This document shows positions 56,581-64,000 of a stretch of 64,000 bases of DNA, in pieces. Position 1 is the stretch's first letter; every line of letters begins with the position of its first letter. The DNA is from Inia geoffrensis (taxonomy: Eukaryota; Chordata; Mammalia; Artiodactyla; Iniidae), in contig CM070911.1 in the NCBI GenBank assembly GCA_036417435.1, positions 9,176,001 to 9,240,000 on the forward strand, written 5' to 3'. The notes below the pieces were generated by a model. It made no database searches and was not told where the DNA came from. It worked only from the letters and a program-made list of their open reading frames with translations. Position numbers and translations under genes: made by a program.

Positions 56581-57690
56581 GACAACATTGGAAAAAATCA
56601 TCAGATCTCTCCTTTTTGTTTTACAGGGACAGAAATCAGGTCCAGAGAGCATGGCACTTGAATGAGGTTGCTTCGTCCACGGGAAGAAGAAATACCAGTT
56701 CACCTGCCTCTCCAGCCCCTTCTCCTGGGACACGCACCCCAGACCACCTCCCAGCCTGAGACGTGTTTCCTTTCTGGGGTCTGATCTTCCAAGCTTTGGA
56801 CAATGTCCGCTTCTGCCAGCATTTAAGCCTGCAAGCTAAGGACATGAATGAACTGAGTCATCCCCACAGAGCTTCATTAATTTCAAGGCAATTTAAGATT
56901 TCTGAGTCATAGGTTTCAGCCACTTAGACTTTCCCAGCTGGTACTGCACTTGCCTGCACACATTTTTCTTTCAAGATTGCATCTGGGTCTAGCTGCGTGG
57001 CTTGCCCACTCTTCATCAGTTCGGGAAGAGAAATCGACCTCCTAGAGTGATCCGTGCCGGGCTATGCTTTTTCCATTTGCTGTGTGCATTGGAGTCTTTG
57101 CATGAGGACTTAATGGAATTAGCTGTCTGCAGCTTAATCCAGACTCAAACCACAGGAGACACGCACATTTCCACATTCTATATCCAACACGATATTTCAC
57201 CCAGCCTCCCAAGGAAACTCAGTTATACCATATGGTGACTCCACTCTCTGAATAATATTTAGCAACTTGATGAACAAAGACTGAATCATATCTTAACTAT
57301 CTTGGCCAAATATTGTTTTATATAGCCACCGTATTAGTAATATATATGTTTTATTTTTTACACTAGCACTTCCTGCGACGCCCACTGGAAATGAAGAGCT
57401 AGACCTCAGTGGAAGGAGCCTGGACCGTCAAGGCATTCTCGCTTATTAGCGATCCTCTATTCAATATTGCATTGTATGTATGATACATTCAGAACCTCTG
57501 CTTTTTCTTTTCCTCCAGAACAGCTGCTGGATTGAGCAACAGTCTCCCTGAGTAACACAGCAGGGAATCCTGGGGCATTTCCCAGACGCAGAAAACAAGA
57601 GATGTGTATCCACGGGGAGGATAGGGCTGGAGCTGTCACCCTCCCACCAGGGAGAAGTCCTATAGTCTCAGGATATGGGAAGGAATCTTA
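56581..57690. other. About 1.1 kb unassigned
   Basis: No repeat or exon recognised. Confidence 0.4.
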
Positions 57691-57694
57691 GCAA

Positions 57695-57830
57695 GCCTCT
57701 GTGGTGGGTCCCTGTGGTTAGGTGATCTTAAGAAAGTCACTTTCCTTTCTTAGCCACAATTATACAAGGATAATAATGAACACCTTTGATAAACTGGTAG
57801 ACATTAGGCAAGGCCTACGTCAGTCATTTA
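57695..57830 (+). repeat. MIR SINE, sense
   Basis: The run 'ttaggtgatcttaagaaagtcactttcctttcttagccacaattatacaaggataataatgaac' is a MIR core. Confidence 0.5.
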
Positions 57831-57864
57831 TAATGTGCAGGCACCGTTGAAGTCTTCTATGTGC

Positions 57865-58081
57865 TGAAATAGATAACCAACAGGGACCTACTGTATAGCA
57901 CAGAGAACTATATTCAATATTTTGTAATAACCTATAAGGGAAAAGAATAAGAAAAAGAATATATATATGTATATGTGTGTGTGTGTGTGTGTGTGTGCAT
58001 GTGTGTGTGTATAACTGAATCACTTTGCTGTACACCTGAAACTAACACAACATTGTAAATCAACTATACTCCAATAAAAAA
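57865..58081 (+). mobile_element. L1 3' UTR end, sense, with internal TG repeat
   Basis: The run 'agataaccaacagggacctactgtatagcacagagaactatattcaatattttgtaataacc ... gaatcactttgctgtacacctgaaactaacacaacattgtaaatcaactatactccaat' plus A tail is a typical cetartiodactyl L1 3' end. A (TG)n stretch occupies about 57973-58010. Confidence 0.9.
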
Positions 58082-58609
58082 AATGTCTTATATGTACAAC
58101 CACAGGTAAGATGCAATCTATACTTTCAATGAACTAACCAGTTGAAAACAGGAATATGCAGGGATCATTTCAATGAACTATGGCTTGGCTAAGACAGAGC
58201 TTTGCACAGTGGAGACTCTTAGCTCAACCTGAGGATTCCTGAAAAAGCTGGTGCTCAACGTGAATCTTGTCAAAATTTATGGAAGTGAGAAAGGTGTTCC
58301 AGACAGTGAAGAGCCTCAGTTACTGGAGAATATGATGCATTTTTGCACAGAGTGGTGGGAATAAGGCCACATTGATAGTTATTAAGAAATATTTTTTATA
58401 ATTATTAGAGCATTGGTGGCTCTTGAAAATCAAGAAAGGGATTTCTGGGGGAGTCCTCAAGGTCGGATAATACTCTCCCCATGTCCATGGCAACTCTTGG
58501 GCCCATCTTCATGGGAAATTGTTTGCTGTAAAGTGCTGACCTTCTGAGAATTAGGAGACAGGAAGCAGCCTAATCCATTGTTTTCTGAATGGAATTGCAT
58601 TTTCTCAGC
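58082..58609. other. No feature seen
   Basis: Unassigned sequence. Confidence 0.4.
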
Positions 58610-58790
58610 ATGCATATGTACCCAGCACTGTGACAAGTACAGAACAGAGGAGAAGGGAGAAGATGTGGCCCTTTCCCTCAGGGAGCTCCCGATCTATTGA
58701 GACAGCCATGTTCACGTCATATAATCACAGCAGATTAATCAGAACTCAGTATATAGTCATTGCCCAATGATGCCATGCCCATCAGGAAAG
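58610..58790 (+). repeat. Ancient interspersed repeat, class uncertain
   Basis: The run 'acccagcactgtgacaagtacagaacagaggagaagg ... tggccctttccctcagggagctcccgatctattgagacag' carries the theme of 7250-7410. Confidence 0.4.
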
Positions 58791-58954
58791 AGGATATTCT
58801 CTAAGCCAGACGCATCAGAAGAAGGAGGGCTTGGGAGTCATTCAACCTGTGTTTATTAAGTATCATCTTACAATAGGAATTCTTTTTATTCCTCTGGGTG
58901 AGGCTTCATAGAGGAACGGCCTAGCAGACCCAGAAGGATGACTCTACTACCTTG

Positions 58955-59480
58955 TTCCAGTTTTCTATTACTGAGTGAAAAACTGACCTGATACTTAATG
59001 GTGGAAAACCACCACCATGGTGTTATACAGAGATTTTGTGCAGCGGGTATTTGGGCAGCTGGCGACTCGGTGGTGTTCTGTTGGGGGATGGTCTGGTCTG
59101 GGAGGATCGAGATGGCTTTCGTTCTCCTGTCTGGATCTTTGTCAAGGTTTGGCCAGAAGGCTTGGCTCCACTGGGCCCCTCTCCCTCTCCATGTCATCTC
59201 TTGGGCCTTTCTGTGAGGCTTCTCCAGGAGGGTAGTTGATTGGATTTATTTGGAGGCTCAGGCCTCCAAGAGACTAAGGGAGAACTTTCCAGTCTTCTCG
59301 AAGGCAAGACGTAGAACTGGCCATGCATCATATCCACCATTTTTTATGGGTCCAAACAATCTCACATGAGTTTATATTCAAGGTCAGGGCATGGGACCCC
59401 GCCTCTTAATGGGAGGAGTGTCAAAACCCTGTGGCCATCTTTAACTTGGCACATGTATCCCTCGACTTTGGTCACTTCAT
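58955..59480 (-). mobile_element. Ancient LTR-like repeat, antisense
   Basis: The run 'ccagttttctattactgagtgaaaaactgacc ... cttaatggtggaaaaccacca' is the reversed 3' end of an old LTR-type repeat ('ttctattgctgcataacaaa' theme). Beyond 59240 the match is weak. Confidence 0.35.
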
Positions 59481-59574
59481 GTGTGTAAGACAATCTTGGT
59501 GATTTACGGCTCAAGAAAAAATGTGATAGGAAAAGGAAGAAAAAAATCTCAGATGAGGAAATAGGGTAGTGCAC

Positions 59575-59680
59575 GAGAGGCGTCTCATGATACTGTGAGT
59601 TCCTATACGGTCCACTGTGCTCTGCCCAGAACCTAGTATGGTGCTTGACACACAGAAAGTGACCCATCAACAGAACTGAG
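59575..59680 (+). repeat. L2 LINE 3' end
   Basis: The run 'actgtgctctgcccagaacctagtatggtgcttgacacacagaaagtgacc' is the L2 terminus. Confidence 0.5.
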
Positions 59681-60261
59681 CTAACTGACGGGCATTTATT
59701 ACTATACTTCTAGTTGTGTGAGTGAATTTCTCACACTAAATCTCCCAGGAAATGTGCCAGGGGAATCTTATTGCAAAACTAGTTTATTGGGTTGACAAAG
59801 AGAACATTCAATTAAGGAGATTTTCAGAACACAATGGAATCATTTCAGTTGTGAAATGTGGACTTAAAAAGTAATCATTTAGAAACATCCAAGAAGCACT
59901 TGAAGACTGGATGACAAGATGCAGCCCCTTTTCATTCAAGCACAGACTGAGGGTCCTGGGTGGGCACAGAAGGGCAGAGGCCCAGGCAGATGTGGGTCAA
60001 TCCCAGGTCTCTCTGCTGCACTCCAACATCCAGGCTCATTCTACGACACCAGGCTTCTAAGAAATTGATTTACCCAGAAAACAGTGATAACAACCACCAT
60101 GCATCCATCACTGTCCTAGCACTGTGGGTATAGAGGGAAATTAAAACATGGCGCTAGGTCTCCAGGGCCTCCAAGTCTCTAGATTGGGGCATTCTCTGCC
60201 CATTCCTAGATTCCAGGGAAATGCTTGGGCATCTCAAGGTAGATCAAGATGGCAGGGAGTT
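59681..60261. other. No feature seen
   Basis: Unassigned sequence. Confidence 0.4.
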
Positions 60262-60470
60262 GGGCTTCCCTGGTGGCACAGTGATTGAGAGTCCGCCTGC
60301 CGATGCAGGGGACGTGGGTTCATGCCCCAGTCCGGGAAGATCTCACATGTCGCGGAACGGCTGGGCCCGTGAGCCATGGCTGCTTAGCCTGCGCGTCCAG
60401 AGCCTGTGTTCCGCAGTGTGAGAGGCCACAGCAGTGAGAGCCCCATGTACCGCCCAGCCACGGAGCCACC
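60262..60470 (+). mobile_element. CHR-2-type SINE with an aberrant tail
   Basis: The body from 'gggcttccctggtggcacag' through 'ggccacagcagtgagag' is intact. Instead of poly(A) it ends 'taccgcccagccacggagccacc'. The right target duplication is not clear (atggcagggag near 60249 against atgccagaggga at 60471). Confidence 0.85.
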
Positions 60471-60599
60471 ATGCCAGAGGGAAGAATTCTTGAAGAATAT
60501 CAGAAGTGTACAAATTCCCTCAGTGTAGGCCAGCAGCTGTTAGCTTCCACCCCTTCCTGTTAAACATAATCATCTTCACCCCAAGATTCTGACACACCA

Positions 60600-61025
60600 C
60601 CCGAGAGAATGCCAAGGCAGGCAACTTCTGAAAAGGCTCCTCATGGCCCCTGGTATTCACACCTTGTGTAATTCTCTCCTGTTGTGTTTGCGATGGTCTT
60701 GGTGGCTTGCTTCTGACAAGCAGACTGTGGCAAAATGATGTAGGATGTCACTTCTGGGATTAGGCTATAAAAGACTTTGACTTCTCTCTGGCTCTTCTGG
60801 GGTATTTGCTCTAATCAAGCAAGATGCCATGCTGTCAGCTGCCATTTGGAGAGGCTCATGTGACTCAGAACTGAGGGTGGTTTCCAGTCAACAGCCAGGG
60901 AGGAAATGAGACCCTCAGTCCAACAACGTTCAAGGACTTGAAACCTGCCAGTACCTAAATGAGTGACCTTGCAAGCTGAAGCTTTGGGGGGCAATTTGTT
61001 ATGCAGCAACAGGTAACTAACACAA
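60600..61025 (+). mobile_element. MaLR-like LTR, sense
   Basis: The run 'gtgtaattctctcctgttgtg ... tggcttgcttctgacaagcag ... gggatgtcacttctgggattaggctataaaagac' (as read at 60670-60775), then 'agctgccatttggagaggctcatgtg ... caacagccagggaggaaatgagaccctcagtccaacaacgttcaagg ... caatttgttatgcagcaacaggtaactaacac', is a common mammalian LTR-type repeat over its full length. Confidence 0.65.
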
Positions 61026-61217
61026 GCATATAAAAGAAGAAGAAAATTTAACTAACTCAGCTTTTGGTCTAGTGCCTCTTTCTACTACACCATGTGATTT
61101 CTGGCTAATAAGGATCTTTCATCCGGAGGACAGGGAACATCTGGTCAGTGGCATGAAGTCCTAGTATTTTAACTCAGCAGTCATATTCCCCCATGGTCTG
61201 ACAGTGACCTTGTCTCC

Positions 61218-61535
61218 CAGTTGTCCTCAGTATCCATAGGGGATTGGTTCCAGGACCCCTCCCCCACTCCCCCTCGGAAGCCAAAATCCACAGATGCTCA
61301 TGTCCCTTATATAAATTTTTTTAATTTGCATATAACCTATGCACATCTTCCTATATACTCTAAGTCATCTCTTGATTACTTATAATACCTAACACAACAT
61401 AAATACTATGGAAATAGCTGCTGATATTCAAGTTTTGCTTACTGGAACTTTCTGGAATTATTTTTCTCAAATATTTTTGATCCGCAGTTGATTGAATCCA
61501 TGGATGTGGAGCCCGCAGTTAAGGAGGGCTGACTG
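61218..61535 (+). mobile_element. MER2/Tigger-type DNA transposon, near complete
   Basis: The terminal repeats are recognisable: left 'cagttgtcctcagtatcc', right 'gaggagggctgactg'-like (61521-61535), followed by TA. The interior, 'ccttatataaattttttt', 'gcatataacctatgcacatcttcc' and 'tgatccgcagttgattgaatccatgg', is the non-autonomous Tigger (pogo) pattern. It has no transposase. Confidence 0.8.
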
Positions 61536-61574
61536 TACTTTGTACAGGAGCCCTGTAGTCAGGGCTAACCCACA

Positions 61575-61760
61575 CTACTTCCAGGCCCTAAACAGAGCTT
61601 CACCCACCTGTCCACAGTCCTCATGACACCCTGCAAGGTCTGTGCTATGATGGTGCCATTTTAAAGAAGCAGAAACTATGGTTTAGGGATATTCTGTAAT
61701 TGACATAAGGTCAGAGAGCTACTGAACTTCAGAATAAGTGCTCAGTAACAGCTTCCTGAT
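61575..61760 (-). repeat. MIR SINE, antisense
   Basis: The run 'tcctcatgacaccctgcaaggtctgtgctatgatggtgccattttaaagaagcagaaactatgg ... ataaggtcagagagct' is reverse MIR. Confidence 0.6.
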
Positions 61761-62699
61761 CTCTTGAATGACGACTGGTTGACTTTTGTATCTAACTCTT
61801 TTCTAGATGCGTTTGCAGAGTCTGTCGGGGGTCAAGCGCTGTGGTCACTGAGCAACTGTGTGATTTAGAAAGAGGATGACTTCCCTGTAGCAAAATACCC
61901 TAAAAGTCATAGTTGTTAGCAAGCTCTCTTATTAGGCAAATGAAGATAATGAAGGCTGAGGCTTGATGCACACCCCATATTTAGAACAAAGGACATTATT
62001 TCTTCAACCTTCTTCCAGTTTACACCCCCAGGATCCTACACCATCCCCCAGGTCCACACATACAGGACACATTTTCTAAAGTGCTGGCTTCATTGCTAGG
62101 AGCTATCCATCCAGCGAAGAGCAAGCTTCAGCCTTTCTGAGTTCCGGGACACACATTGAATAACATAAAATGTCATGTTGTCCCAAGGGATAGCAATTAT
62201 ACCTAGATATATTTTTTAATTGCCTAAATGTGGAACAATACTATGAAATTAGTTGTTTGCTTACAGTTTTATATTTTATTAGCCCCCAAAGTACTCACGC
62301 ATATTTGGATGTGAATTGCACAGATATGGGTGAGACATACCATTCAATCCTTCTATGGTCTACTGAGTAGATTGCTCGGTATAGCGCTGCGTCTCCATGC
62401 TGCACACGCTCTACTCTAAGCCCACCTGGGGATCCAGGGCTCACAAGGTGGAAACCACTATTCTATACATATTGCCTTTTTGTTTAGATATGCTTTCCTG
62501 GTTTGCAACTATCCAGTGAAACCATCAAATGAAATTCTATGCAAGGAGCCCCAATGTAGGACCTCAAAATTGTTTTAAATTTAAAACAAAATTTTGACAC
62601 AGAAGGAAAGAGAAGAGAGAGAGGAGAGAGAGGGAGGCAAGGACAAGGCAGAGGGGGAAGGCAGTGGCAGGAAGGAGAGCTGTGTCGTAAAATGAACGC
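61761..62699. other. Mostly unassigned, with a GA-rich run
   Basis: 62598-62640 is a GAGA-rich purine run. The rest shows no repeat or gene I can name. Confidence 0.4.
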
Positions 62700-62890
62700 A
62701 GGATTTGCCCTCAGAAGTGCTGGGTTTGTGCTCACAAGCTAGTGACTTAAATTCCTTGAGACACAGTTTCTTCTACCAAGGCCAGTAATGAACCTCCTTT
62801 ACGGAGCTATCGTGAAGATAAAATGGCACAAAATTCATAAGAGTGCTTTGTAAACTGTCAAGGCTGTGGCACGTATTAATTCTTAATAGA
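62700..62890 (+). repeat. MIR SINE, sense
   Basis: The run 'ctcacaagctagtgacttaaattccttgagacacagtttcttctacc ... cggagctatcgtgaagataaaatgg ... gtgctttgtaaactgtcaaggctgtggcacgtattaattc' is MIR, near its 3' end. Confidence 0.6.
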
Positions 62891-63442
62891 CCTTAATCTA
62901 AGCAATCAGGGCCGTCCAAGGCCATGTTGCTAATTGGCCAAGTTGGGGCCCAGATCAACTCAATGTGTCCTTGTTCAGACACTGGTCTACCAGTGACCAG
63001 CTTGTTTTTCCCGAACTGAAGGTTGGCTTTTAAAAGCTGAAGAGGGACGTAAATGATCATTTGATTCAGCCTGTTCCCTTGGTAAGGAAATTATCGTTAC
63101 CGCCAACTCCACGATGGGTAGGGGGTTGAAGTGCCACTCAGAGCCCTAAAGCTCATAAAACAGAGGTGGGCGCTCATCTCCCTCGAGGTCTGTCTGTGTG
63201 CCAGGTATGGAAACACATAACTAGATTTTCCAGAACACCCTTCAGACTGAATCTCTTTTTACAGTAACCTAACACTCTAGATAAATGTAAATTTGCAGCA
63301 CTTCCTGGACTAGCTGGATCATTTTACCTGTTTTCATTTTTGTTTATTAGCTGCTCAGCAATACATAACAGGATGGTAGACAATTTACGATATCCAGAAA
63401 ATTCCCATATGCTGGGTTTCCCAGCATCCCCTAATTTAAAAG
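62891..63442. other. No feature seen
   Basis: Unassigned sequence. Confidence 0.4.
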
Positions 63443-63466
63443 CAACAACAACAACAACAACAACAA
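63443..63466 (+). repeat. (CAA)n microsatellite
   Basis: About eight CAA units. Confidence 0.9.
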
Positions 63467-63825
63467 AATTCTCCTAGGGCCTGGGGAAAAAAATGGTTCA
63501 AAAATGGCAATTCCTTCTGTATTTATACACTGGACTTTTCCTAGTGGACCATTTATCCAAAGAGAAAAACAGACCTCTTACCTATAGCCATGGTAAAAGA
63601 AACCATCACAAAGTCACCTTTTAATAGGTACTGCTAGGATTCACCTTGGACATAAGCAGCTATTTTTCAAACACAAGCTGTTTGGAAAAAATTGAGAAAA
63701 GAAATCCCTATTATGGAAGGATTATAAGCAGGCCATTTAAGCCAAAGGTTTAGACATCTAAAAAAGCATGACGACAGGCAACGTGATGTAGTAAACCTTA
63801 TTCATTCCCCTGCCCCCTTCTTCCC

Positions 63826-63828
<3 letters not shown>
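63467..63828. other. No feature seen
   Basis: Unassigned sequence. Confidence 0.4.

Positions 63829-63865
<37 letters not shown>
63829..63865 (+). repeat. (CA)n microsatellite
   Basis: Uninterrupted CA run of about 37 bp. Likely polymorphic. Confidence 0.95.
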
Positions 63866-63868
<3 letters not shown>

Positions 63869-63904
63869 ACCAGCATAGCCATTGAGTAATGGGCAACCAT
63901 GGAA

Positions 63905-63971
63905 AAAGTTAAAGAGTTTCTCTGGGTCCTGGTTTCTTCATCTGTAAAGTGGGGGTAATAATACTTATTTT
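63905..63971 (+). repeat. MIR fragment interrupted by a SINE
   Basis: The stretch 'ctggtttcttcatctgtaaagtgggggtaataatacttatttt' is the MIR core. It stops abruptly where the CHR-2 head begins. Confidence 0.7.
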
Positions 63972-64000
63972 GGGGCTTCCCTGGTGGCGCAGTGGTTGAG
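63972..64000 (+). mobile_element. CHR-2-type SINE head, cut by window end
   Basis: The head ggggcttccctggtggcgca followed by 'gtggttgag' is identical in pattern to the copy at 26783. The rest lies outside the window. Confidence 0.9.

Overview
This 64 kb window is mammalian nuclear DNA, most likely from a cetacean (whale or dolphin). The main evidence is at least eight tRNA-derived SINEs of the CHR type, which open with the motif GGCTTCCCTGGTGGCGCAG. They include the short CHR-2 form that is abundant in whales and dolphins. L1 3' UTRs of the cetartiodactyl type are also present, and I saw no ruminant BovB or Bov-tA sequence. The species call is inference from repeat families recalled from memory.

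I find no supportable functional protein-coding gene, no intact RNA gene and no CpG island. Every open frame I examined is short and is an L1 ORF2 remnant, lies in a repeat or microsatellite, or lacks any recognisable family or start context. The window is best read as intergenic DNA or the inside of a large intron.

Layout. 1-9 kb holds ancient MIR, L2, MER5A-like and MLT1 copies and a TG microsatellite. 9.5-11.2 kb is a 5'-inverted (twin-primed) L1. 11.5-17.6 kb carries four CHR SINEs, two of them head to head. 19.4-20.9 kb is an old L1 in two opposed pieces. 23.0-24.3 kb has two facing ERV LTRs, the first followed by a tRNA-Glu-like sequence. 26.2-32 kb has a GATA-rich palindrome, L1 3' stubs, two CHR-2 SINEs and long L2 stretches. 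37.6-37.9 kb is a striking four-copy 75-bp tandem repeat. 39-47 kb holds MLT1, L2 and MLT2-like copies and a candidate minus-strand retrocopy with a decayed tail. 49.2-51.9 kb is AT-rich and nearly repeat-free. 52.9-64 kb holds a long polypurine tract, CA repeats, LTRs, a MER2/Tigger element and three more SINEs, the last cut by the window end.

Nothing here forms an operon, pathway or defence system. What can be read is a history of retrotransposition. The observations most worth a second look are the 75-bp array, the tRNA-Glu/LTR junction, the inverted L1, the inverted SINE pair and the unidentified retrocopy. Repeat names were assigned by eye against remembered consensus sequences, so ends are approximate unless target-site duplications are given.
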